DNA of 64,000 nt from Girardinichthys multiradiatus (lineage: Eukaryota > Chordata > Actinopteri > Cyprinodontiformes > Goodeidae), in the NCBI RefSeq assembly GCF_021462225.1, contig NC_061798.1, positions 18,684,820 through 18,748,819 of the forward strand, read 5' to 3'. This document shows positions 36,376-46,942 of the stretch, piece after piece. The notes beneath the pieces were generated by a model. It had not been told where the DNA came from. It ran no database searches and saw nothing but the letters and a program-made list of their open reading frames with translations. Numbering within the stretch: position 1 is the first letter of the stretch; each line of letters begins with the position of its first letter. The position numbers and the translations under genes were made by a program.

Positions 36376-36639
36376 TGAAATGAACCACACACATTAGTTT
36401 TTATTAAGGTCTGGGACGCCACTGATTTGGGAGGGTCTTTGGGCTGCACAGAGGGTAACACTGAGGCATCCCACACTGAACTTCATTTAGGTCAACTGCC
36501 TAAAAAATGGACAACAATTTCTCAAAAGCACCAGAAGTCTGAAAAAACTATTTAGGAGTATTTGCTTTTTACCTGTAACATATAGTTAGAATAAATAATT
36601 TAAACGGGAAAATGTCTTGTTGGACCAAATTGTATGCAT

Positions 36640-38105
36640 GTGATTAAATGTTCAGTGCCTCACACAAGTAGTCTTGCTGCTTGACATTTTTCACATGTTG
36701 TCACATTTCAAACATAAATTTATTTTCATTCTGGCTGAGTAATAACGCAAAGTAGTCCATATTTGTGAAGTGGAAGAAAAAACAGGCTATCCATTTATCC
36801 GTCTGTCACTTCATCCGTCCGTCCGTCCATCCATCATGTTTTCCCACTTATACTTCTAAGGTATATCCAGCAACCATTGGGCAAAAGGCAGGGAATATCC
36901 TGGACAGGCTTCCAGTCCATCACAGGGCACGACAGATCGACACAACCATGTACGCACACATCAAGATTTGAGCTTCTCACAGAGTGTTATTCAACCCATC
37001 TACCAAAAATGAATCAAGCTGCAACCCTACCAAGACATGGCTGAGCAAGGAGAGATTCAGAGATCCCCAGCTCAGGTGGAAGAATCTGGTACAAGGTAAC
37101 TATTAGTTCTGCACTGCTCAAATCTGGTCTTCATGGAAAAGCAACAAGGGGAAAGCCATCGTTGAAAGAAAGCCAACAGTTTCCACTTTAAAGTTTGCCA
37201 AAGACCATGCAAGAAACATAGCAAACATGTGAAAGTGTTTTGGTCAGATGAGACCAAGTATTTTAGCATACATGCAATGTGGAATGCGTGGAGGAAAACT
37301 CACACAGCACAACACCGTACACAATCCCCGCATTAACACATAAATGTAGCATCATGATTTGGGGATGATTTCAGCTGGTAAAGGAAGGCTGCTCGGAGTT
37401 TGATAGGAAGGTGGATGGAGCAAAATACAAGATCATGGAATAGGCTACAAAAGAGTGGGCCAGAACTTCATCTTCCACCAGGAGTACAAATACCCAGACA
37501 TACAGTCAGACATACAATGCAATAGTTTAGACCAAAACATATTTGTGTGTCAAGATCAGTCAAGGTCCAGTGCTAATTCCAACCGAGTATTTGTGGCAAG
37601 GCTTGAAAATGGATGTTCAGTCGCACTCTCCTTTCAATCTGACTGAACTTTAGGTCTTTTGCAAAGAAGAATGAGAAAGAAATCAGTGTCTGGATGTAAT
37701 TGCAGTGAAATGTAGTTCTACAAAGTATTGATTTAGGAGGCTAAATAAAAATACATTCCACAGTTTTTAACAAAGCTGGGTAATCCAGGTCCAGAAGGTA
37801 AAAATCCTGCCTAGTTTTCCTTCATTCTGTTCAATTAACCAGGTGATTAGTCCCCGTCTATGTTGTGAAGCTGGAAATGCAAATGGTCGGGAATAATCTC
37901 TGAACAGGCCTTTTACTTTCTGGACCTGGATTACCAAGCTCTGGTCTTCAGATTTCCTATGTAAAAAAAACAAGAAAACTATTCCTTCCACTTAACAATT
38001 TTGCACTAGTTTGTGTTGGTCCATGACTTAAAACCCCAATAAAATACATGTAAGTGAGTGGTTGAAACATAAAGTGTGGAAAATTTAATTTAGTCTGGAT
38101 ACTTT
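36640..38105 (+). mobile_element. Tc1-like relic with SINE and MITE insertions
   Basis: Transposase remnants run in plus orientation: CAACCCTACCAAGACATGGC at 37021, CAAATCTGGTCTTCATGG at 37120, GGTCAGATGAGACCAAG at 37241, and TTCAGTCGCACTCTCCTTTC near 37620. The typical 3' end (TTGTGTTGGTCCATGAC, then GGATACTTTTGAC) is at 38010-38110. At about 36790-36965 a minus-strand SINE fragment (CCTGGACAGGCTTCCAGTCC) interrupts its 5' part. At 37775-37940 a small MITE interrupts its 3' part. Many stops; dead. Confidence 0.6.
37775..37940. mobile_element. Short MITE with ~25 bp terminal inverted repeats
   Basis: The left end GGTAATCCAGGTCCAGAAGG and the right end CTTTCTGGACCTGGATTACC are inverted copies. 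The element is about 165 bp with no coding capacity, inside the Tc1 relic. A hAT-type origin is likely but not shown. Confidence 0.7.
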
Positions 38106-38109
38106 TGAC

Positions 38110-40130
38110 AGAAGTCAGTCAGTTGGACAGAGCTTAATGTTGGCCACTAGATGTCACTCCATACCGAGACCGCACTCCTGATGAATTAAGTAACAGTTTG
38201 AGATGATGGAAATAATGATGGGTATAGTCTTTAAAGTCCCTGATAGAGCAGAAGCGAAAAGTATAACCATTGTTTTGTGCAGATGTTTAGAGAATAGGCC
38301 TCAGATAGCCAGGTTTGTTTGTGGGAAGCAGGGTGTGTGGTTTAGAAAAAGCTGCTTTGTGCAAACAGGAACAATTTAAGACCTTAATCTCATACTGGGT
38401 CATTACAGCCTGAAAGAGCTGTGTAATCCTAGGAAAACACATTGAGGAATAAAAGGGTGTACAGCTGTGCCACTGACTAGGTGTAGCAGGTAATAGGACA
38501 TAAACATGCTCAAAAGCTACTACATGGATAGGAACATAAATGATATAAAAGATAATCTAGGACATTTTTTCTGCATACATATGTGTCTATGGATGCATAT
38601 ACCTTTGAGCGTATGGGACAAGGAAGAAGCTTCCTCCATAGGGCAGCTCCTCTCACCATTAGAGACAGAGGGCGAGGGGTTAGCTAATGTGTTCAATCTC
38701 AAATTGATAAATGGGAAATGGAATAAAGTCTGTAAAATGTATGTATATATATTTATTTATTTTGAAAAACACTTAAATTCCATATTTTGCAGACATTCCA
38801 ACATTGCATCAGAACCCTGTACATGGCTACATAAAAAGTAAATATGAACCTTGAGGCAACCTAAATCTTTTTCAGACATTAGAAAACTGGGCCCAATACT
38901 GTGTAGACTGCCACACAACTATATCAATACAGAATTCAAATGGTTTTTAACCAAAGTACTATTAAGAGTAATATCCAGGACACTGATCTTGAGAGAATTA
39001 CTACAAATTCTGAGCTCCTAATTAATTACTTTATTCGTGCATTGTTTAAGGTACAAATATTTCACTGTATTCATGCCTCTGCAATAAGACTTTACATTAG
39101 GTTGCTTTTAAATCTCAACAAAATGTTTAACATCAGGGTGTGGTCATGAGTACAGAGATGGAAATCCCTCATACATGTATGCACATAAGAGAAGGATCCT
39201 ATATTTGTTAAAGTAACATACAGACCTCTGCTATACAGCCTGTATAGGTCCATCTGCATCGGTTGCATAGTGTGTGTGGTTGAACAGGACAATATTAAAA
39301 CTGTCCCCTTTGGAGTGAACAGATATTGTTGATGGTCTGTGTGCTACAACAACCATCAATCATCCTCCATCCCACTCCTGCCCTGTGGTTTTGGTGGCTT
39401 GCTTCAGACTGCTGAACATCCAGGCTAATTGCAGGTTTCATCCACTAAGAACAACTCCAGTGCGGGGATAAACATGAAATTTTGTATTCTTATTTTGGGT
39501 CTGACCATATAAGGACATCCTGGAAGCACTTACCAGCCTTGGGGAGAAAATATAGACTTCCAGTAGGGCTCCGTACTGTACATGCTTTATTTTTAACAAT
39601 GAGTCATATTTCCGACCATACTCCGCCTAGTGTACAGTGTATCAGTCCTAATGTAAGTTTCTGACCTTTAATCCTCATAGTTTGTGTCAGTAATACAAAC
39701 AGTAATAAAAAAAAAACAACAATGATTTTGATTTTCTTGAGGTAGAATTATTGAGACAGACACTTGTAGCTCTTTTTCTACCTCTGCCTTGTAATTTATT
39801 ATATGAAAACAATCAAAACTTCACTTGGCAGCTCAGTGCATGTGCTGCACTGAGCTGCCTGCCCCTCTCAGAGTGGGTGAGTTTGTTTTTTCAGCAGACC
39901 ACAAACCTATGGTTTGGTCAGCTAAATTATGCTTGTCTTTAGACATGAGAGGGGGTGGAGTAAATTTATGAGAGTGAATGTGTATTTCTTTGGCCCTGCA
40001 ATCATCATCATCATTATCATCATGCCAGTTTTAGTTTGTTTTCAGCTCACTTTGTGGGACAAATACACCTTCATGCGTCTACATCACACAGACAGAGAGA
40101 GAGAGCCGGAAGGAAGTGATGCAATCATCC
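38110..40130. other. Intergenic DNA upstream of the scpp1-like gene
   Basis: No exon, RNA gene or named repeat seen. It separates the sparcl1 promoter region from the scpp1-like promoter, which are divergent, so shared regulatory elements could lie here; none is recognisable by eye. Confidence 0.35.
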
Positions 40131-40137
40131 CAATTGA

Positions 40138-40150
40138 GTATTTATATATA
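40138..40150 (+). promoter_or_regulatory. TATA box of the scpp1-like gene
   Basis: GTATTTATATATA lies about 170 bases before a good splice donor (GATAGAAAG followed by GTAAATTT at 40319). This implies a noncoding leader exon of about 40175-40318 ahead of the signal-peptide exon, the usual SCPP arrangement. Confidence 0.55.
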
Positions 40151-40652
40151 CAGTAGTGTTTGGGGTGTTGTAGCATTTCCATACATCGTGGATCAACAGC
40201 CAGCTTAGCTAAAAAGCTCAGAACAGGCATTGGATTTTACTTATTGCCATTGTCTTCACTGTACCTGGGCCGCTGCTGATTTCTCCTATTCGGACTACTT
40301 TATCTGAGGGATAGAAAGGTAAATTTATTGGCATTATTCGCACATTGTGCTTTTAAGTTTAGCTTTCCGATTGGTCATTTCTGTTATCTGTGTCAGAGTC
40401 TCTGTCAGTCAAACGGCTCAAATTAGTCTGTCTTATTCTTAAGTGTTTTAAAAGCAATGTTGCTGTGCTTAAAATACACAGAATGAAGACATTAGTTTTA
40501 TTAATTCCTAATTTTTTTATGTTGAGGCTTGCCACTAAATAGTTAGAATGTAATCGATTGGAACAGAATCCATTTACTTTGTTCAACTGAGCACTCGGTA
40601 AATAAGATTAATTAAATTAATTCCTATAACACTTTCGTTCTTCTGTTACAGA

Positions 40653-43462
40653 ATGAAGGTTATCATTATGACATTTTTCCTTATTGGAGCAGCTTTTGCT
40701 AACCCAGTAAGTATGAAACTCGCTAAAAAGGCAAGATTCTCGAAACAGGCCAGCATTTCTGAAATATAATTGACTGACTGATAATTGGTTTACTTTCAAT
40801 TTACATAAAAATATTCTGTCCATAAAAATGAAACACCCTTGACAACCTGTTTGTTTTTATTTAGTATTAGTATTCCGGTGGGAAAATGTTACAGAAACAA
40901 GCCTAAAGTCCTGTGCTCTGATGTTCCTATTTGGTGATATCTACTTAATGAAACAGCAGTAACCTTATGCATATCTGGGTATTTTTTCCTTGTGATGATC
41001 TCCTTGTTTTATTCTTACAGATTTTACACAACAGTTTGGTATCAACTGAATCTGAATCAAACTCTGTAAGTATTACTGGAAAAATGATTTCCATCATGCT
41101 CCCCAAAACTTAATTACCCTGAACCCCCAACCTCTCCAGAGCTGTTTCACTGTTTTCTACTGCTAGATGTAAATCTTGATGCAGACAGGATCACTCATCT
41201 TAGGTGCTTGCATAGTTGTTGCTTCTTCTGACAGAAAAATAATAAAATGAAGGGGTGCATATAATCCACTATTTTCTATACCTTGCTAATATGTTAACTT
41301 GAATATTGTATTGGCTGAAAGGCTTTAACTCAGTTTTAAATGCACCATGACTGAGCTGAGGGGAAGGCTCAACTGTCAGGATTGCTCTCTGCATCAAGAG
41401 AGGCAGCTCCCAAATGGGACTAAAAACAGTGAAAGCAGATTTAAAAAAGCAATAATCTTGGAATGTATTCCACTGGTCATAGCTTAAATTTTGTTAAAGA
41501 AGCATGTTAAAGAAGCCAGACTTTGTCAAAATGTGTAACTGTTGCAGATTTTAACTGAGTTGTACCAATCCCAACTTCTGAGTGTCTGTGGGAAAGGGAG
41601 AAAAAGGCTTCCCTTAGGAAAAAAGGGGATGATTTTCAGTAAAAAAACTATAATTGAGGATTCTTTTACAGGACCTTCAGTCTACAATTAATGTAACATT
41701 AGTCCAAACCCATGCAAAGATTGTAAGCCTTTACTCACAAAGATCGCTAAAAGAGCACTGCTTCCGTCTTTTAAACTAAAAAGTGATTAAGATACACTTG
41801 TGGCAGTTTTTGATATGCCTGTTAAGGCTAGATGCCCAGGGTGCCATTCTATCATAGGGCGGCATTGCTGCAAAGATTTGTATCCCCCCTCTGTTGTCCA
41901 CAACGTAAGCACTGTAAGAAAATATGGTCATACAACACTGGGATGTTAATGGAATTGATGAGGCTCAAGTTTGACGCTGAACAAAATAAATATTTCACAA
42001 TATTTGGAATCTGCACACCTCTTGCTCAAGATCTATAATAGAAAGATTAGTAAAGTCTAATAGAATATTCTACACCAAACAGAATCTCTAAAAGACAGTT
42101 TAAGATTTATGAAACATTTATTTGTGAAAACAAGAAAAATAACATTTTTAGAAATCAGGACAAATTCAATCTATAGAAAGGCAAAATCTGGCTGAATAGT
42201 ACTGCATTAAGTATAGATTCTCTAAAAGACAGCTTTGACCTAAAAAGGCTATTTTTGAAAGTATGTTTTAATTTTGTTATAAAATAAGTACAAAATTAAG
42301 TAAGTATAAAATTAGTAAAACATTTTAGTATTTGTCGTAAAATATAATACTGAAAATAGTCTGTGAATATGAAATGCTCAGCACCCTCACTTCACCAAGT
42401 TTCACCCTGAAAGTTCAGGGTAATAAAAGTACTTCTCCCCTACCTTTGACAAAAGTCCCAGCAAACAACTGTGCTACCTGGAATAGGTTCCTGAAGCAGG
42501 AACTCTACTCATTTTTAATCTGCTAACTGCCTGGGGCTGGTGTTTTAACAGTGCTTTGAAGGAACCAGACCACACGATAATTGGTTTTATTGGAAGTGAA
42601 TATGCATTCCTCTAACAGACTGAGCAGGAAGCCTAACTATAGGTGTGGTACAGACCTCAAGACAATTCCCAATGCAGACATTATATTGTTTATATGGAAG
42701 TATATCTGTTTTCACATATTTATGCAGCAATAGCTCTGCCTGCGTCTGTGCTTGTCATGAAGGAGGCTTTTAATGAATGTTTTGGTTGTTGATATTGCAG
42801 TCATGATGTATAATTAAATCTAATTAAAACTACTGGGGGTGTGCTCATTTCTTTTCCAGACTGAAAGTTTGTCCATTTTAGAATCTTCTGAAAATAACAC
42901 ATCAGAGCTTCAGGTAAAATATATATTCATTAAAGTTCAGAAAAAAAACATTTTTCCCCACTTTTCAATTAAATGGTTATGTTTGTTTTTACTCTTTGGG
43001 ATGCAGAGCTCTGAGGAAAGCACCTCCAATCAGGTGAGTTATTTTGAATTCCAGATATGCTTGATCCATGAACAAAGTATATTTAAATGGTTTATGTGGT
43101 ATAACTCTGAAACTTTCTGAAATGTTGTGCTATTAATGTATCTTTTTGTAAACAGAGTTCAGAGTCTGAATCAGCAGAATCTACTTCAGAGGACAAAGTA
43201 TGTGCATTAATCATTCATATTTACTGTCTACTCACTATAGAGTCCTCAATCTCCTGCATCACAGATGATATTTATTAGTTCACACGTTAACTATTTTATA
43301 CATTTAAAGGTTAGGAGAAAACTTGCAGACAACTCTATTAACTGTTACAATTAAACTGGATCATAAGAAATAAAGAATGAAACTATATAAAGTGCCCTGC
43401 AAAAGTATTCAAACCACTTTCAGTAATACAGAGGGGATACAATGTAATAGACCAATAGGTAA

Positions 43463-43510
<48 letters not shown>

Positions 43511-45001
43511 ATATCACTTTTTTCTTTTGTTACAAATAAAAAAATTAGAGTACTTTGTAAAAATACATTTTGCTGCTATTCCTATCAACTTTGATCAGTC
43601 TCTATGCCCCTGGTCAAGAAAAGCATCCCCATAGTATGATGCTGCCACCACCATGTTTCACCATGAAAACACTGTGTTCAGGGTGATGTAGAGTTTTCCT
43701 TTTCTGCCACCCTACTTTATACTTTTCCATAACTTTATTCCTGACCTATGTGGTGTGATCCTTCACCTTTATAATGCTGTTTGGTGTCTATTGTCCAATA
43801 ACCAACCCCCAGAGCCTTCACAGAACAGGCTATGAGAGTAAGTTATACTCTGTTTACTATTTAGGTGTATTCGAAGGGGGTTTGGTTGCATGAATTTCAT
43901 TTAGGAGTATGATAGTCTAGGGAGCTGACTAGAGAGGCATGTCAACATTTTCTTTAGTGTTATTTGTTACAATAATTAAAAACCATATACATTTTCCTTC
44001 CACTTCATACCTATGTGCTACTTTGTGTTAGTCTGTCATGTAGAATCCAAATAAAACATATGGAAGTTGGTAATGTAATTAAATGTGAAGAGGGTCGAGG
44101 AATACTTTTGCCAGACACTGTCCATATTGCATACAACCCCAACTTTTAACTAAATACAATACATGCATACTGTTAGTTTTGCTGCACTGTTGTAAAACTT
44201 AAAACTTAAAATTGTGCTTGCATTCAAAAACAGACCTCCGAGGAGAGTGACAGTCAATCAGATGAGAATGATGGGGTAAGAGGAAATGAAAAATAATGGT
44301 TTACTAAATATTCTCCATAGCTGTCATTATGACTCACAAATTTCATAATCTCTGCTCAGATGGACTCTATGGATGAAACCAAAGATAATAGCATGGGCAG
44401 TGAGGAGAATGTTCGAAAGGTTGGAGAAAACATTTTATACTTGCTTGATTTTAAATTATATAATCCCACTTGGGTATAACTGTGCTCTCTTTAAACCCTG
44501 CAGCAGAATTGGGTGAAAGTGTTTGCGAGTGTTGTCAAAGGAGTGAGTGCAGAGGACAACACAAGCACGGAGGTCAAAGGTCACCTAGAATCCCTCAGCA
44601 ATGAGCTGAGCGATAAACAGCAGACTGACACCAAGACAGTTCAGATCCGCACCAACCAGCCACTGTTGGAACAGTCCACCGACAGCAGCGACACCAGTGA
44701 CAGCGGCGATGTTACGACTGCTGCGAGCGACAGCTCTGACAGTACCAGCAGCGAAAGCCAAGAGAGCCAGGAGACAAGTGACAGCAATGACAGCAGCGCT
44801 GCCAGCAAGAGCACGGAAGACAGTAATGCCAGTGACAGCGCCGAACTGGAACAAGTCAGGGCCAAAGACTGTGTGAACAGTATGCAGAGCTGTGAAAGTG
44901 AGGAGTATTTTCTGCAGAGTATAGGAGACGACGCCCATTCCCCAGGGGAGCATATGATGGTGCCAGACGAGGATGACAGAGAGCTGAGGCTCAGAAGATG
45001 A
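40653..45001 (+). CDS. scpp1: Acidic secretory calcium-binding phosphoprotein (scpp1-like)
   Basis: Eight coding exons join in phase 0: 40653-40706, 41021-41065, 42860-42913, 43007-43033, 43156-43197, 44234-44275, 44360-44419 and 44504-45001, giving 273 residues. Exon one is the signal peptide ([18 protein letters not shown]). The small exons encode Ser/Glu-rich segments ([37 protein letters not shown]) that fit SxE phosphorylation by a Golgi casein kinase, plus one N-glycosylation site (NNTS). The last exon holds a Ser/Asp/Thr-rich tract ([12 protein letters not shown] and similar), two Cys, and the end [11 protein letters not shown]. No RGD is visible, so it is not a typical osteopontin. 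A head-to-head position beside sparcl1 matches where fish scpp1 is expected, and the symbol rests mostly on that. A role in bone or dentine matrix is inferred from the family. Confidence 0.8.
43385..44130 (-). mobile_element. Deleted Tc1-like element in a scpp1-like intron
   Basis: The left end carries CCCTGCAAAAGTATTC and the right end GGAATACTTTTGCCAGACAC, which are inverted. The middle contains ATGATGCTGCCACCACCATG, the reverse of the transposase GGTGGCAGCATCAT block. It has no open frame, and a (TA)n tract lies within it at about 43468-43502. Confidence 0.65.
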
Positions 45002-45182
45002 TGAAATGCAACCTTTATGTTGTCATATCTGAGTTTTATTTAATGACCAGCTTAAAGACTAACGAATGTTCTCCTCTGAACATTGATTCTGGCCAAATGC
45101 TACCAGCCGCTGATTCACTCTTATATGTGAAAATTACTGTGACAATATAACCTACACATGTACTTTGCTTTAATATGTCAAA

Positions 45183-45188
45183 AATAAA
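45183..45188 (+). terminator. Candidate polyadenylation signal of the scpp1-like gene
   Basis: AATAAA in CAAAAATAAAATTTATATTA, about 180 bases after the stop codon. A second AATAAA lies near 45357. Confidence 0.5.
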
Positions 45189-45639
45189 ATTTATATTACC
45201 ATTGTATTCAGGTCTGTTGCGTTGCCAATTAGACATGCACACTATTACACTGAGCCACAATATTAGTACACAGGACGTCCTATTTATAGAAATAGAAATA
45301 TCCTTTGTCGTCTCTCTGTGGGAAAACTCAAGAATAATGCACCCATGTTCTTGTCTAATAAAATCTTGAACAAAGTAAAGAACTGCATTCACTTATTTGA
45401 ATGCAAAAAAACACCTGCTAATAGGAAAGCTGCAAAATTTATGCTGTGCCTTGTGGTGATGCTTTCATATAGCAACATAAAAAATTATCCAAGTTTCTTG
45501 TAAAACTATTGATATCCCTTAAAATTTTGACAGTATGTCATGTAACAGCCACAAACTTCAATATCTTATTGAAAATTGACAGGTCAACACATTGCAGTGC
45601 ATAATTGTAAAGTGTGGTTTTTTAACATTTTTTATTAAT

Positions 45640-45860
45640 ATCAATTTGATTCGTCTTCCATTGACTATCTGACTGTATGTTTAGGGCAATGACTTGTATA
45701 GCTTTCTTACTGACACTCTTCCATAAAGGCCATCTTAGTGGGTTTGCAATCGTGTCATATGCTTTCCATTGACTGATGAACAGTGCTCCGTAAGATGCTT
45801 GTGGTGCTGTTTTATGTGTCAGTTCCACGGGACAATTGTACTTTTTACACGTCAAGTTGT
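45640..45860 (-). mobile_element. Tc1-like fragment
   Basis: CTTTCCATTGACTGATGAAC and CAGTGCTCCGTAAGATGC resemble the antisense transposase N-terminal region seen in deleted fish Tc1 copies. No ends are visible. Confidence 0.4.
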
Positions 45861-45887
45861 ATAACTTCCTTGACAGTTTATACATAA

Positions 45888-45961
45888 GGCCGGTTAGCTC
45901 AGTTGGTTAGAGCGTGGTGCTAATAACGCCAAGGTCGCGGGTTCGATCCCCGTACGGGCCA
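45888..45961 (+). tRNA. tRNA-Ile (anticodon AAT)
   Basis: 74 nt starting GGCCGGTTAGCTCAGTTGG and ending GGTTCGATCCCCGTACGGGCCA. The A box (TAGCTCAGTTGG) and B box (GGTTCGATCCC) are intact. The D, anticodon and T stems pair, and the anticodon loop is CTAATAA with AAT (read as IAT after editing). The acceptor stem has a G-G pair at position 5-68 that also occurs in vertebrate tRNA-Ile of this type. No intron. It is flanked only by a Tc1 fragment and by unremarkable DNA. Confidence 0.96.
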
Positions 45962-46690
45962 ATTGTTTCTTTTGCTCATAAACTAGTTTATTCAATTTCC
46001 GTGGTTTCACCATGTCAGTTTAATATACCATGACGCTCGTGGACACTTTTTACTCAGAAACTTTGTGCCACGTTTCTGTATCACTTAATCCTGTTGTTTG
46101 AAAATGTTACCACTAGATGGCGACAATGGGTAATTATGTTAATCCTGCTTTTTCCCATTGTCAAGAATTCATCCTATTGGTATATATTACTATTATTATT
46201 AATACATTTTAAAGGATCCTCCTTAGTAAAGTTCTATCCACAGAGCAAAGCTCAAGTGAGTGATTGTTTGTAATTGACGTCTTGGAGGACACTTGTAAGG
46301 TAAAATATCAAAAACAAGAAAAACATGTTGGTGATGCTTGTAAAGTCTTGTTAAATAAGTAAAGTTAAACTATACTGTATTTGCAAACACAGCTGCATTA
46401 TACCATTCTGGATGCTATTCAAGCACTTTTTGATCATTATTTGTGTGCAAACTATAAATGTAACTGTTGAAGCACAGCATATCTGAAATAATACAAACAC
46501 ATTTTCAGATATCCACTGGGAAAAACAGCAAATTAAATATATTTCTATAGCATTTCAAACTATCACAACTTCTGCCTTCAGGATGGCATAAAGCATCACA
46601 GTTTTCTGTCAGAAAAAGGGCAGCCTACGTTTCACAGACATTGCGAATAAAATACATACTTTGAGAAGAAAGAACAAAGCATTTAGTTTT
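45962..46690. other. Intergenic DNA, no feature recognised
   Basis: No exon or repeat recognised between the tRNA and the aptx 3' end. Confidence 0.4.
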
Positions 46691-46696
46691 TAGAAA

Positions 46697-46702
46697 ACTT
46701 TT
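46697..46702 (-). terminator. Candidate aptx polyadenylation signal
   Basis: Plus-strand CTTTTATTACATC gives a minus-strand AATAAA about 240 bases after the aptx stop codon at 46943. Confidence 0.5.
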
Positions 46703-46942
46703 ATTACATCATATTTAACAACCAAACCTGTCTGAAAATGTACAAACGAAAAAATATTTAGAGTCGGTCCACATTTGACTTAGAATCGACAAATGCTCTC
46801 TGGACAAGAAACATACTGATGTTGCTATTTTAAAAGATGTATAAACAAGTGACAAGTTTGATATTCGCTATAAATGTAATTTTTTTATCAAGCAGGCAAA
46901 AACACAATTAAACTTGTTTTTACTTCTATGTTTAAGGTCGTA

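Noticed and set aside
36264..36476. Short minus-strand frame upstream of sparcl1 with a possible MKFSVGCLSV start in another frame
   Set aside because: The true sparcl1 signal peptide exon is at 35371-35424, with proper acceptor and donor. The upstream piece is better explained as leader exon or intergenic DNA.
44585..44953. Antisense open frames across the last scpp1-like exon
   Set aside because: Shadow frames created by the Ser/Asp repeat (Leu/Ala-rich on the other strand); no splice or start context.
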